Shown piece after piece: positions 48,240-57,828 of a stretch of DNA of 64,000 nucleotides; within the stretch, counting starts at the first letter, position 1, and each line of letters starts with the position of its first letter. This DNA is from Orbaceae bacterium BiB. GTDB taxonomy: Bacteria; Pseudomonadota; Gammaproteobacteria; Enterobacterales; Orbaceae. The stretch lies in contig CP133958.1 of the NCBI GenBank assembly GCA_036251205.1, positions 1,911,210-1,975,209 of the forward strand. Reading direction: 5' to 3'. A model generated the notes under the pieces. The model did no database searches. It was not told the origin of the DNA and worked only from the letters and a program-made list of their open reading frames with translations. Made by a program: the position numbers and the translations under genes.

Positions 48240-49517
48240 CTATGAAGCACTTTTTAGTGCGTCAAACATACTTTTTCCTAAATAATCTTTCGCGGATTCA
48301 ATACCTGGCAAGACGAAATAATATCCTCCACCAAATGGTTTAATATAACGTTCTAATGGCTCACCATTTAGGCGTTTTTGAGTATTAATAAAGCCCGTTT
48401 TTAGATTTTGCTGATAAGACACAAAAATTAATCCCATATCAAGACCACCAGTTTCCGTTAGCCCTAATGAATAACTAAAACTGCGGCGGCGTAGCTTAGC
48501 CGTATAGCGCTCGGGATCGCGAGGCTCAGCCCGTCTGACATGCGAGTCAAATAAGATGCGATCACCATGAGGATCGTTTTCGAATTCAGGTGAATCATGT
48601 TCATATTTCATACCAATTGGTGCCCCGCTACCCTTATGACGCCCAAAATCATTTTCTTGATCTTCAAGCGGAGTTCTATCCCAAAATTCTAAATTGAAAC
48701 GAATTAAACGTACTGCTTGATAAGTTCCACCATCACACCAAGCGGGTTCTTCACTTTCAGGAGTGATCCAAATTAATTGATCCATCAGCTGTTTATCATC
48801 GGCTGGTGCATTTCCTGTACCATCTTTAAATCCAAATAAATTGATTGGCGTCGAACGACGATCAATATCTCTTGCTGGCAGGAAGCCATCTATTTTCCAT
48901 TTTGGATGCATAAATGGGGCGGTATAGCGTAATATATCGCGTAAAGCATAAATGACACTTTCTTGGCTATTAGCACAGATTTGTAGCACAATATCACCAC
49001 CGCTCCAAGACTCTTCAAGCCTATCATTTGGAAAGCTTGTCATTTCAACCAGCTGTTCTGGCTTGATTTTATTTAAACCGAAACGTGAATCAAAAAGACT
49101 ATTACCAAGAGATACTGTAATTGTTAGTAAATCTGGTTCTAAGTAGGTACCTAAAATACCAGATTCTGCGGGTGGCATTTTATCATTTGTTGTCGATGGT
49201 GCAGCTTTAGGTTGTGTTAAATAAGCAATCCGTTGCGTTATTATTTGAAATAACTGTTGCAATTCATCAGTTGTCTTTATGGTAACGTCAAATGCAATAA
49301 ATGCAGCCTGTTTTGGTTCTGGTGTTAAGACTCCAGCTTGACCTTCACCTAAATAATTTATTGTTTTATCATAAGTAAATTGGCAATTTTTGAGCTGTTC
49401 TTTGGCTTTGAGTGTCGGTGCAGCTAAAATGACACTACCAATCGACAACGTTTTTAGTACTGTCCGTCTAGAATTATTGATGGGTTGCTCGCTGCATAAT
49501 AGTTTATTTTTTTGCAT
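48240..49517 (-). CDS. efeB: Iron uptake deferrochelatase/peroxidase EfeB (DyP type)
   Basis: 425 residues. Tat signal NSRRTVLKTL, then a dye-decolourising peroxidase: GFKDGTGN with distal Asp, haem His in DSHVRRAEPRDP, RRSFSYSLG and LFVSYQ-like blocks (FVSYQQNLKTGF). Oxidises periplasmic Fe(II) and may release iron from haem. ATG 49517 has GAGG 9 bp before; an in-frame TTG (49532) abuts the efeO stop. Last gene of the iron operon. Confidence 0.95.
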   Translation of the reverse strand: MQKNKLLCSEQPINNSRRTVLKTLSIGSVILAAPTLKAKEQLKNCQFTYDKTINYLGEGQAGVLTPEPKQAAFIAFDVTIKTTDELQQLFQIITQRIAYLTQPKAAPSTTNDKMPPAESGILGTYLEPDLLTITVSLGNSLFDSRFGLNKIKPEQLVEMTSFPNDRLEESWSGGDIVLQICANSQESVIYALRDILRYTAPFMHPKWKIDGFLPARDIDRRSTPINLFGFKDGTGNAPADDKQLMDQLIWITPESEEPAWCDGGTYQAVRLIRFNLEFWDRTPLEDQENDFGRHKGSGAPIGMKYEHDSPEFENDPHGDRILFDSHVRRAEPRDPERYTAKLRRRSFSYSLGLTETGGLDMGLIFVSYQQNLKTGFINTQKRLNGEPLERYIKPFGGGYYFVLPGIESAKDYLGKSMFDALKSAS

Positions 49518-49528
49518 GAATTTGTGCC

Positions 49529-50416
49529 TCAATATTTATAATACACATCTACATTGATCTGAGCTCTTAACGTTGCAAGTAATTCCGCTTGTTGTGTTAA
49601 TAATGAATACAATACATTTTTATCGTTACTATTTAATTGATCGTAAACTTGATACTTGTTGTTATCTAATTGATACGAATTTATTATTTCATTTATTTTT
49701 GCGAAGTTACTCTTAATATTTTCAAGCGTTTCAGTAGTAATGAATGGTGTTAGTACTTTTACGATCTCTTCCGAGCCTTGAATATTTGCAGCGATATCAG
49801 CAATATCAGATCGGCTGTAAATATTCTCTTTTCCAGCTAATTTGGTCTCTAAAATCATTTCAATAAAATCAGCTGAAGATTGTACTAATTTTGGGATTTC
49901 GATTGTTTCAACTTGTAAGCGCTTTTGTAAATCTCGAGCTTTCATTAATAGCTCATTGCTAGATGCTTGAGCATCTTTAAGATTTTTAAGTTTAAAAAGT
50001 TGATATTCAACTAAATGAAAGCCAACAAAACGATAGTCATTTTCTTGATCTAAGAAATAATCTGCACGAGCATTGATAGTTCGGTCAGTATTACCAAATA
50101 AAATAACTATCGGGCGAATACGTTCGTAGTCTTGGTGGGCCAAAACATAGGCGTCTTGAGCTTGTTTTAGATCACCGTTTTGAATGCTTTGCTGCAAGAT
50201 TTCAAGTTGAATAACCATTTTATTTACCTGCTCAGAGACAAATTCTAAATAACTTTCTATCGCAGGTTGGTATTTTTCTGGTGTTGGAATATCACCCTTC
50301 GCAATAATAATATTTTCACCTGTTTGTACAGGGGAGCGTAACGCTTTAGCAAAGGTAACGTTATATGTGATACCAAGAAGGGTTAAGCTCAAAAAAATAG
50401 TAATAATGCTACGCAT
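49529..50416 (-). CDS. efeO: EfeO-like imelysin (M75) iron-binding protein without cupredoxin domain
   Basis: 295 residues. Signal peptide at ATG 50416 (MRSIITIFLSLTLLG...). M75 domain with HxxE iron motif in GFHLVEYQL near residue 150. E. coli EfeO has an N-terminal cupredoxin domain fused; here it is absent and a separate cupredoxin gene lies 0.8 kb upstream in the operon. The start overlaps the efeU stop by 8 bp, so translation is coupled. Confidence 0.9.
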   Translation of the reverse strand: MRSIITIFLSLTLLGITYNVTFAKALRSPVQTGENIIIAKGDIPTPEKYQPAIESYLEFVSEQVNKMVIQLEILQQSIQNGDLKQAQDAYVLAHQDYERIRPIVILFGNTDRTINARADYFLDQENDYRFVGFHLVEYQLFKLKNLKDAQASSNELLMKARDLQKRLQVETIEIPKLVQSSADFIEMILETKLAGKENIYSRSDIADIAANIQGSEEIVKVLTPFITTETLENIKSNFAKINEIINSYQLDNNKYQVYDQLNSNDKNVLYSLLTQQAELLATLRAQINVDVYYKY

Positions 50417-51242
50417 GTTTTTTGCTCCGAACAAAAAGTGTAATGACAACAATCCAATATACAATAAAGGTAATAACACTTAGCCAAATAGGTTGTGAAC
50501 GGTAAGCTAAAAATGAGGAGATAAAATTACCTATTGCCCTAGAGTCATCAAGTAACGAAGTGGTATCCCACGCCGGGTAAATTAAGAATTCAGGAATAGA
50601 ATAATCGTATTCAATTAATAAATTAGCGATCTCTTCGACACCTTTGAGTAGTAAAGAAACAGCTAAGAATAATAAGATGATGCCTGTCACTTTAAAAAAT
50701 ATTTTCCAAGATACATAACGGTTCGTTAACAAAAATGCATATAAGGTAAGGCCTGCAATTGCAATGCCTCCTGCTACTTCTATAAAAAAGTCACCGGCAT
50801 TTACTGATGTCAGTGACATAATAAAGCTTGATAGAAAAACAACAATTTCACTGCCTTCTCGGGCGATTGCAATCGCGATAATGATTGTCGCTCCCCACCA
50901 TTTGTGGTGTACAGCGCTATTCGTTATTCCTGCTTCAATTTGAGTTTTCATCGAGCTGCCATGTTTATTCATCCAATAAACCATTTGTACTATCAAAATA
51001 CAGGCAAGCAGTTCCATGAATATCATAAATAGTGATTGAGCCGTATCATCTAACACATTGAATACACCGTAAATAATTAGTGCTAATAACACAGAGATGA
51101 CAAGGCCGAGAGCGACTCCTCCCCATAGGTATTTCATGCCATTTTTAGCGTCTGGATGACGTTTAATCCAGGCATATATAATCCCTATTACAATGAGCGC
51201 TTCAAAACTTTCACGCCAGACAACAAAAAGAACCTGTCCCAT
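50409..51242 (-). CDS. efeU: Ferrous/ferric iron permease EfeU (FTR1 family)
   Basis: 277 residues, seven hydrophobic segments. The two REXXE iron motifs are RESFE (about residue 10) and REGSE (about residue 123), in helices 1 and 4. Takes up iron after oxidation by the periplasmic partners. Intact, unlike E. coli K-12, where efeU is frameshifted. Begins 8 bp after the cupredoxin gene. Confidence 0.95.
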   Translation of the reverse strand: MGQVLFVVWRESFEALIVIGIIYAWIKRHPDAKNGMKYLWGGVALGLVISVLLALIIYGVFNVLDDTAQSLFMIFMELLACILIVQMVYWMNKHGSSMKTQIEAGITNSAVHHKWWGATIIIAIAIAREGSEIVVFLSSFIMSLTSVNAGDFFIEVAGGIAIAGLTLYAFLLTNRYVSWKIFFKVTGIILLFLAVSLLLKGVEEIANLLIEYDYSIPEFLIYPAWDTTSLLDDSRAIGNFISSFLAYRSQPIWLSVITFIVYWIVVITLFVRSKKHA

Positions 51243-51250
51243 TTTAAATC

Positions 51251-51589
51251 CTATTCTTTAGCAACAATCTCGCCTTTTGGGTGAGACAGATGAAAATCAT
51301 CAAAAAAAGTATATGTACCAGGTTTTAATGGTGCTATAACCACCACTGAGCTAGCTCCTGGTGCTAGTACTTTTTCTTTTCTTAGTTGAATACTTTCAAA
51401 TTCCGCCGGTTCTGTTCCCGTATTCGTTATTTTTATTCGTATTATTGTTTTAGCTGGTACTTCTAAGACACGAGGTATTAAATCACCGTTATTCATTTCG
51501 AGTTCAACGGTATATTTTTCAGCAGAGAGAGCAAACGGTGAGGAAAATACCGATAGAAGGACTATCAATAGGCTAATGAATGTTTTCAT
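51251..51589 (-). CDS. Periplasmic cupredoxin-like protein (detached EfeO N-domain)
   Basis: 112 residues with a Sec signal ending FALSAEK. Cupredoxin beta-sandwich: VLEVPAKTIIRIKITNTGTEPAEFES, then GTYTFFDDFH. In E. coli this domain is the N-terminal part of EfeO. A type-1 copper site is not obvious: no Cys is present and only a few His/Met near the end. Between the P19 gene and efeU. Confidence 0.88.
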   Translation of the reverse strand: MKTFISLLIVLLSVFSSPFALSAEKYTVELEMNNGDLIPRVLEVPAKTIIRIKITNTGTEPAEFESIQLRKEKVLAPGASSVVVIAPLKPGTYTFFDDFHLSHPKGEIVAKE

Positions 51590-51673
51590 TATTGGCTCGT
51601 ATGATTATTTTACTGTTAAGAATTAGAAGGACTTAATGAATGACATTAAGCCCTTCCATTTATTAAATTAAAA

Positions 51674-52231
51674 CTAGTAACTACCCTTACGTCCTATACC
51701 TGCATAATCGAAGTCCCAAGAAACTTCAAATGGTTCGAACCATGGAGCAACACCTGTTTCTTTGTCTATATGACGACCAAACATCACATCTTTATTATGT
51801 GAAGGTGGGTAAATTTTGTAAGTTACGCGATATTTCCCGTTACCATTTAATTTGATATTTTCACCATAATGAGGACCATCACTAGCTACCATTGGCATAA
51901 ATGTACCTGACTGCATCTGTGCCTCATCACCTAATTTAGTGACGGTATACTCTACAGTTAAATATGGCATCCAGTCGCCTTCAGCAAAACCGTTGGGGTT
52001 ATCTTCTACAGCATGGATATCAGCTTCTAAATGGACATCGGCTTTATCGGCTGGAAGGTGGGCCATTGCATGATGTCCCTCTTCACTATCCATTGTAATC
52101 GGTTGTAAATATACACCTTGGATCTCCATTCCGTTTTTGATTACAGGGTGACCAAGTGGGTATTCTTGAGCAAATGCAGCCATTGAAAAAATGGCTAAAC
52201 CAGAAACGGTAATTTTAGAGACTAGTTTCAT
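51674..52231 (-). CDS. P19/Tp34-family periplasmic iron-transport protein (FetP-like)
   Basis: 185 residues with a Sec signal ending AFAQEY. Tp34/P19 family: YPLGHPVIKNGMEIQGVYLQPI, HLEADIHAVEDNPNGFAEGDWMPYL, PHYGENIK and FGRHIDKETG supply the His/Met/Glu that bind Cu and Fe in P19 and FetP. AAGGA 9 bp before ATG. First gene of a five-gene iron operon with a Fur box 35 bp upstream. FetP normally pairs with FetM; here it pairs with an Efe set. Confidence 0.93.
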   Translation of the reverse strand: MKLVSKITVSGLAIFSMAAFAQEYPLGHPVIKNGMEIQGVYLQPITMDSEEGHHAMAHLPADKADVHLEADIHAVEDNPNGFAEGDWMPYLTVEYTVTKLGDEAQMQSGTFMPMVASDGPHYGENIKLNGNGKYRVTYKIYPPSHNKDVMFGRHIDKETGVAPWFEPFEVSWDFDYAGIGRKGSY

Positions 52232-52265
52232 TTTAATATCCTTGCTATTTTATTTCATTTATGAT

Positions 52266-52284
52266 GGGAATGATAATCATTATT
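52266..52284. promoter_or_regulatory. Fur box upstream of the iron operon
   Basis: GGGAATGATAATCATTATT agrees with GATAATGATAATCATTATC at 16 of 19 positions, 35 bp upstream of the P19 gene. Indicates iron repression by Fur. Confidence 0.85.
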
Positions 52285-52525
52285 ATTTGTACAATTCAAG
52301 GTATAATTTGTAAATAAAAAGTTAATTTACAACTAAGAGCACAAAAAGGCATGGAAATACGCTTTTTAAGAAAAAAGCGTTAGTCGCTTTATGTAAGATC
52401 CATCTATAAAGGGTGAAAACTAGTTATATTTGACTCAATTATATGTCCTTAGCATTTTATAATCACGCCACTATAAGAAATTGTGTATAATCTTGCTATC
52501 ACTGAATAAAATATATGTTTATGGT

Positions 52526-53095
52526 ATGGCTCCTTCACTCATTGCATTTAATAAGCCTTTCGGGGTTATTTGTCAGTTTTCTGAACATGACCAACACCCA
52601 ACATTAAAACAATATATCAACCTACCTGAATTTTATCCGGCTGGGCGATTAGATACTGATAGTGAGGGATTATTACTTTTAACTAATAATGGTAGCCTAC
52701 AAGCAAAAATTGCGTCACCCAAATTTAAGTTACCTAAAACTTATTGGGCACAAGTAGAAGGCTCATTAACGGCAGAAGCGATTAATCAATTAGAGAAAGG
52801 TATTAAATTAAAAGAATTTACTACCCTACCTGCTGTGGCCAAGATTTTAGAGGAGCCAACTGAATTATGGCTAAGAGAGCCGCCGATTAGAGAACGTAAA
52901 ACTATACCAACATCTTGGTTAAGTCTCACGATTACCGAAGGTAAAAATCGTCAAGTGAGACGGATGTGCGCTGCTGTTGGTTTTCCCTGTTTAAGATTAG
53001 TTCGCGTTCAAATCGGTGCTTTTAATCTATTCACCAATCAACTCGCTTTGGGACAATGGATGCCTCTGGCGGAAACAGATTTATATCGTAAGTAA
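52526..53095 (+). CDS. rluE: 23S rRNA pseudouridine(2457) synthase RluE
   Basis: 189 residues. RsuA-family pseudouridine synthase without an S4 domain. Catalytic Asp in [43 protein letters not shown] is the family's second block. I chose ATG 52526; an earlier GTG (52481) sits on a TATAAT at 52486-52491 that looks like the promoter, giving a leader of about 30 nt. Confidence 0.93.
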   Translation: MAPSLIAFNKPFGVICQFSEHDQHPTLKQYINLPEFYPAGRLDTDSEGLLLLTNNGSLQAKIASPKFKLPKTYWAQVEGSLTAEAINQLEKGIKLKEFTTLPAVAKILEEPTELWLREPPIRERKTIPTSWLSLTITEGKNRQVRRMCAAVGFPCLRLVRVQIGAFNLFTNQLALGQWMPLAETDLYRK

Positions 53096-53126
53096 TAAGA
53101 ACACACATTATAAAGGGAGAAATATT

Positions 53127-53936
53127 ATGATTAATAAAGACACTACTCTGTGCATGTCTTTATCGGCAAGACCGGGTAATTTTGGCACACGATTTCATAA
53201 TAGTTTATATGAGCAACTGGGATTAAATTTTATCTATAAGGCTTTTTCAACCAAAAATATTGAAGATGCGGTAAAAGGTATTCGCGCTCTTAATATCCGG
53301 GGTTGCGCAATTTCTATGCCATTTAAAGAGGCTTGTATACCATTTTTAGATAAATTAACAGATTCAGTATTAGCAATAGATTCCGTTAATACCATTGTTA
53401 ATGATAACGGTCATTTGACCGCTTATAACACCGATTATATTGCGATTCGTAAACTGATTACTCAATATCAATTAAATACCTCTCAGTCTGTTATTATTCA
53501 TGGCAGTGGCGGTATGGCTAAAGCCGTTATTGCGGCTTTTTATGATGCTGGATTTAAGAATGTGACTATTTTTGCGCGTAATGAGGCTGCTGGGCAAGCA
53601 TTAGCTAAGAAGTATCATTTTTCATGGGTAACGGAACCCGCCTCCCATTATGATATTTTAGTTAATGCGACACCGCTTGGTATGTCAGGCGGCGCTGATG
53701 TTAATACATTATCTTTCCCGGCGGATTTGATCAAAAGTGCTAACGTTGTTTTCGAAGTCATCGCTATGCCAGTTTATACGCCTTTGATTAATGAAGCGAT
53801 ACGTCATAATATAAAGACAATATCGGGGAGAGAGGTGATGATTTTACAAGCAGTTGAACAATTTATTTTGTATACTGGTAAAACACCAACGGTTGAACAA
53901 ATTAAAATTGCAGCCGAGCTTGCTAGTCAACCTTAA
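53127..53936 (+). CDS. Shikimate 5-dehydrogenase-like protein (AroE/SDH-like paralogue)
   Basis: 269 residues. Shikimate/quinate dehydrogenase fold: catalytic Lys in SMPFKEAC, Asp in TAYNTDYIA, NADP loop HGSGGMAKAV, NATPLGMSGG. The opening CMSLSARPGNFGTRFHN resembles the SDH-L group of Haemophilus (HI0607) rather than AroE proper (no SPxHN). Role uncertain; probably not the main AroE. AGGGAG precedes the ATG; 31 bp after rluE. Confidence 0.85.
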   Translation: MINKDTTLCMSLSARPGNFGTRFHNSLYEQLGLNFIYKAFSTKNIEDAVKGIRALNIRGCAISMPFKEACIPFLDKLTDSVLAIDSVNTIVNDNGHLTAYNTDYIAIRKLITQYQLNTSQSVIIHGSGGMAKAVIAAFYDAGFKNVTIFARNEAAGQALAKKYHFSWVTEPASHYDILVNATPLGMSGGADVNTLSFPADLIKSANVVFEVIAMPVYTPLINEAIRHNIKTISGREVMILQAVEQFILYTGKTPTVEQIKIAAELASQP

Positions 53937-54119
53937 TCAGTAAATAGTAAAGATAGAAATCACGGCTGATGTGGTATATTTTTATATGACATCAGCTTTA
54001 TCATATCGGTTGCATGGCTTAACTGAAGTTATAATATGAATTTGTTTAAATTCGCGATTTAGTCGATAATAAGTCAAAATATTATTCAATAACAAGAAAT
54101 TATTGGGGTTGTTGTTCAA

Positions 54120-55073
54120 ATGACAGAACAAAAAAAAATGGGTTTTTTTGCGCGCTTAAAAAATGGATTATTTAAGACCAAGCAAAATATTGGTTCAGGT
54201 TTTATTAGCCTATTTAAAGGTAAAAAAATTGATGATGAGTTGTTTGATCAATTAGAAGAACAGCTACTTATTTCTGATGTTGGTGTCGATACAACACAAA
54301 AAATCATTAAGTCATTAACCGAACATGCATCAAGAAAACAACTTAAAGACGCTGATGCTTTGCATGATTTATTAAAACAAGAGATGAGTGAAATTCTGAT
54401 TAATGTTGATAAACCTCTTGATTTAGATAGCCATAAACCTTTCGTTATTTTGATGGTAGGAGTAAATGGTGTTGGTAAAACAACGACTATTGGTAAGCTT
54501 GCAAAACAATTCCAAAATCAAGGTAAGTCGGTCATGTTAGCCGCAGGGGATACATTTAGAGCGGCAGCAGTTGAACAGTTACAAGTTTGGGGAGAACGTA
54601 ATCATATTCCTGTTGTTGCTCAGCATACTAATGCTGATTCTGCATCGGTTATTTTTGACGCCTTACAAACAGCTAAGTCTAAAAAGATCGATGTTTTAAT
54701 TGCTGATACAGCAGGACGATTACAAAATAAAGCACATTTAATGGATGAGTTAAAGAAAATTGTCCGTGTAATGAAAAAGCAGGATGAAACGGCTCCTCAT
54801 GAAATTATGTTAACTATTGATGCGAGTACAGGACAAAATGCAATTAGCCAAACCAAAATATTTAATGAAGCTGTCGGTTTAACGGGAATCACATTAACCA
54901 AGCTTGATGGTACTGCAAAAGGTGGTGTCATTTTTAGTATTGCCGATCAGTTTAACATTCCGATTCGTTATATTGGGGTTGGTGAGACGATTGATGATTT
55001 AAGACCTTTTGTGGCAAATGATTTTATTAATGCTCTCTTTGATAATAATTCGGGTGATAGCGAAAATTCATGA
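54120..55073 (+). CDS. ftsY: Signal recognition particle receptor FtsY
   Basis: 317 residues. NG GTPase: GVNGVGKTTTIGKLA, DTFRAAAVEQLQVW, DTAGRLQNK, TKLDGTAKGG. Docks SRP-ribosome complexes at the SecYEG translocon. E. coli FtsY has about 180 extra N-terminal acidic residues (A domain); here only a 20-residue basic, Phe-rich stretch (MGFFARLKNGLFKTK) precedes the N domain, a probable membrane-targeting helix. Stop overlaps ftsE (ATGA). Confidence 0.96.
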   Translation: MTEQKKMGFFARLKNGLFKTKQNIGSGFISLFKGKKIDDELFDQLEEQLLISDVGVDTTQKIIKSLTEHASRKQLKDADALHDLLKQEMSEILINVDKPLDLDSHKPFVILMVGVNGVGKTTTIGKLAKQFQNQGKSVMLAAGDTFRAAAVEQLQVWGERNHIPVVAQHTNADSASVIFDALQTAKSKKIDVLIADTAGRLQNKAHLMDELKKIVRVMKKQDETAPHEIMLTIDASTGQNAISQTKIFNEAVGLTGITLTKLDGTAKGGVIFSIADQFNIPIRYIGVGETIDDLRPFVANDFINALFDNNSGDSENS

Positions 55074-55738
55074 TTAAGTTTAATCACGTTAGTAAAGTTT
55101 ATTCTGGCGGCAAACCGGCTTTGCAGAATATTAATTTTGCTTTAAACCAAGGGGAAATGGCTTTTCTTACTGGTCATTCAGGAGCAGGGAAAAGTACTTT
55201 ACTTCGTTTGATAAGCGGATTAGATCGTGCAAACGATGGCCAAGTTTTATTAAATGGCCATGATGTGAATACGTTAAGGAAACATGATTTACCGTTTTTA
55301 CGTCGCCAAATCGGCGTCATTTTCCAAGATCACCAGCTATTAATGGATCATACAGTATATGATAATGTCGCGATCCCTCTGATTATTTTAGGTAAATCAG
55401 CGGAAGAGATCCGTCGTCGCGTTTCGGCTGCTTTAGATAAAGTTGGATTGATTGATAAAATGAAGTTTTATCCAATTCAGCTTTCTGGCGGAGAACAGCA
55501 GCGAGTAGGCATTGCAAGGGCGATCGTCAATAAACCTTTAATTTTATTAGCGGATGAACCAACCGGTAATTTAGATGATAAATTATCGAAAGATATTCTT
55601 AAATTATTTGAAGAGCTTAACCAAACAGGCGTTACTGTTTTAATGGCAACCCATAATATGGGACTCATACGGCGTAAGCATCATCGTATTTTGAACTTAA
55701 GCCAAGGTCGCTTAATTGGAGATACTAATGTTAGCTAG
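55070..55738 (+). CDS. ftsE: Cell division ATP-binding protein FtsE
   Basis: 222 residues. ABC ATPase with Walker A GHSGAGKST, Q-loop FQDHQLL, signature LSGGEQQR, Walker B LLADEPTGN and His in ATHNM. Works with FtsX at the septum to activate amidases through EnvC. Starts in the ATGA overlap with ftsY, overlaps ftsX by 11 bp. Note that AmiC is encoded 13 kb away. Confidence 0.97.
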   Translation: MIKFNHVSKVYSGGKPALQNINFALNQGEMAFLTGHSGAGKSTLLRLISGLDRANDGQVLLNGHDVNTLRKHDLPFLRRQIGVIFQDHQLLMDHTVYDNVAIPLIILGKSAEEIRRRVSAALDKVGLIDKMKFYPIQLSGGEQQRVGIARAIVNKPLILLADEPTGNLDDKLSKDILKLFEELNQTGVTVLMATHNMGLIRRKHHRILNLSQGRLIGDTNVS

Positions 55739-56690
55739 TAGAAATAAAAATCAGCCAACAGACGACAATGCCTTTTTCCCACGCTGGCTGAGGCAGATTA
55801 AATATGGTTGGCAAAATGTATTCAATGACTTTCGTCAACATATTATCGCTTCATTACTAACGATTATTGTTATTGCGATTTCGATCACGTTACCGACTAT
55901 CTGTTATTTGCTTTGGAAAAATGCAAATGAGGCCGCACATCAGTGGTATCCAACGCCTAATTTGACTGTCTACTTGGATAAATCATTAACACCAGAGCAG
56001 ACAACGAATTTAATTAATAATATGAAACAATTTACCGAAGTTGAAGAGATCAATTATCTTTCTCGTAGTGATACGCTAGAAGAGTTTAAACTTTGGTCTG
56101 GGTTTAGTGATGCCCTTGATTTGCTTGATGAGAATCCATTGCCAGCTGTTGCTATTATTATCCCTAAAGAAGAAGCCAAACAAACAACTATTTTGCATGC
56201 TTTACAAACTGAAGTTGTGAAGCTCAATGGCGTTGATGACGTTAGATTAGATGATAGTTGGTTTACGCGTTTAACAGCATTAACGGATATGGTGAAAACG
56301 ATTGTATGGACTATTTCAATTTTTATGATCATTGCTGTATCGTTAGTGATTGGTAATAGTATTCGTTTAGCGATTTTTGCCAGAAGACAAACTATTATTG
56401 TAATGCAACTTATTGGGGCTACTGAAGGCTTTATTCTACGTCCATTTTTGTATAGCGGCATGTTTAATGGTTTTATTAGCGCCGTTGTCGCGCTAATATT
56501 ATCGGCAATATTTATTTTTCAAATCGAAACAATCATTTTGAATGTTTCGTCAGTTTTTGGCACAATATTTACGATCGAAGGTCTAAGTTGGGAAGAGGCT
56601 CTTTTTATTGTTCTTATTGCAACAATAATTGGTTGGTTATCCGCCTTTATTGCAACTAAAAAGTATTTAAAGATGACTCATATTGCTTAG
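55728..56690 (+). CDS. ftsX: Cell division protein FtsX
   Basis: 320 residues. Four membrane helices, with a large periplasmic loop (about 75-190) after the first; FtsX-type C-terminal permease region (FARRQTIIVMQLIGATEGFI). Start ATG 55728 inside the end of ftsE, with GGAG 8 bp before; a TTG four codons earlier is rejected. Translationally coupled to ftsE. Confidence 0.95.
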   Translation: MLASRNKNQPTDDNAFFPRWLRQIKYGWQNVFNDFRQHIIASLLTIIVIAISITLPTICYLLWKNANEAAHQWYPTPNLTVYLDKSLTPEQTTNLINNMKQFTEVEEINYLSRSDTLEEFKLWSGFSDALDLLDENPLPAVAIIIPKEEAKQTTILHALQTEVVKLNGVDDVRLDDSWFTRLTALTDMVKTIVWTISIFMIIAVSLVIGNSIRLAIFARRQTIIVMQLIGATEGFILRPFLYSGMFNGFISAVVALILSAIFIFQIETIILNVSSVFGTIFTIEGLSWEEALFIVLIATIIGWLSAFIATKKYLKMTHIA

Positions 56691-56756
56691 TTAAGTAATA
56701 ACTTTACTGATACAATAGTTGTAAATAAGAATGATTTTTATCTTTAACGATATAAA

Positions 56757-56772
56757 TGTGAACTAAATCACA
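56757..56772. promoter_or_regulatory. CRP site upstream of rpoH
   Basis: TGTGA-ACTAAA-TCACA is a perfect match to the CRP consensus, with A-rich and T-rich flanks, about 118 bp before the rpoH start. E. coli rpoH also has a CRP-controlled promoter. Confidence 0.8.
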
Positions 56773-56889
56773 TTTTTATGGTCTAATTATTAAATTGCCA
56801 TAATAAACTGAAGTTTTAGTTAGGCACCGAATTTTAAACCTATTGTTTTATATACAATAAACAGTCGGGATTTAGTGAGAGGAATTTAT

Positions 56890-57750
56890 ATGAGTAACGA
56901 AATAAAAATGCAATCTGTTGCCGTTATTCCACAAGGTAACATTGAATCTTATTTGCGCATAGTTAACTCGTATCCAATGTTAAGCGCAGAAGAAGAAAAA
57001 GAGTTAGGTGAAAAATTATATTATCAAGGCGATGTTGATGCTGCAAAACAGTTGATTTTATCGCACTTGCGTTTTGTTGCGCATGTTGCACGAGGCTATT
57101 CTGGGTATGGATTACCACAAGCGGACTTAATACAGGAAGGTAACATCGGTTTGATGAAAGCGGTACGTCGTTTTAACCCAGAAATGGGCGTGCGCCTAGT
57201 ATCATTTGCTGTGCATTGGATTAAAGCTGAAATTCATGAGTATGTATTAAAAAATTGGCGTATTGTTAAAGTTGCAACGACGAAAGCACAACGTAAACTA
57301 TTCTTTAATTTACGTAAGTCTAAACAACGATTAGGCTGGTTTAGCCATGATGAAGTCGGTCTTGTTGCTGATGAGTTAGGCGTAACTCGTAAAGATGTAT
57401 TAGAGATGGAATCTCGTATGTCTGCACAAGATATGTCGTTCGATATTGATAATGATGATGATGACAATTCAATTGTTGCTCCAGCGTTATATTTAGAGGA
57501 TGTTAACTCTAATTTTTCTCAATCTATTGAAAATGATAATTGGGAAAATGATGCAACGGATAAGTTACATGATGCATTATCATCACTTGACGAGCGTAGT
57601 CAGGATATTATTAAAGCACGTTGGCTTGACGCTGATGATAGTAAATCAACATTACAAGAGTTAGCTGCAAAATATAGTGTTTCAGCTGAACGTATTCGCC
57701 AATTAGAAAAAAATGCGATGCAAAAATTACGAGCAGCGATTGAAGCTTAA
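56890..57750 (+). CDS. rpoH: Heat-shock sigma factor RpoH (sigma-32)
   Basis: 286 residues (E. coli 284). Region 2 ([37 protein letters not shown]) and region 4 ([25 protein letters not shown]) intact; the RpoH box [18 protein letters not shown] is nearly identical to E. coli. Start ATG 56890 with AGAGGA 8 bp before. Its own terminator has been split by an insertion sequence. Confidence 0.98.
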   Translation: MSNEIKMQSVAVIPQGNIESYLRIVNSYPMLSAEEEKELGEKLYYQGDVDAAKQLILSHLRFVAHVARGYSGYGLPQADLIQEGNIGLMKAVRRFNPEMGVRLVSFAVHWIKAEIHEYVLKNWRIVKVATTKAQRKLFFNLRKSKQRLGWFSHDEVGLVADELGVTRKDVLEMESRMSAQDMSFDIDNDDDDNSIVAPALYLEDVNSNFSQSIENDNWENDATDKLHDALSSLDERSQDIIKARWLDADDSKSTLQELAAKYSVSAERIRQLEKNAMQKLRAAIEA

Positions 57751-57766
57751 TTGTTAATGATGAAAT

Positions 57767-57781
57767 AAAAAAGCCGAGTTT
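57767..57781. terminator. Left half of the rpoH terminator, split by the IS
   Basis: AAAAAAGCCGAGTTT, 17 bp after the rpoH stop. The complementary arm lies at 59212-59228, on the other side of the 1.4-kb insertion. Confidence 0.85.
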
Positions 57782-57828
57782 TGAAGTGACCCCCAATAGT
57801 TGGACAACCAATTACAGGGGGTCTTTTT

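Noticed and set aside
56054-56461. 135-codon open frame opposite ftsX
   Set aside because: Shadow of a highly conserved gene; composition reflects the antisense of hydrophobic codons.
57611-57811. Minus-strand frame spanning the rpoH end and the IS left end
   Set aside because: It crosses the IS junction and is antisense to rpoH; a chance frame.
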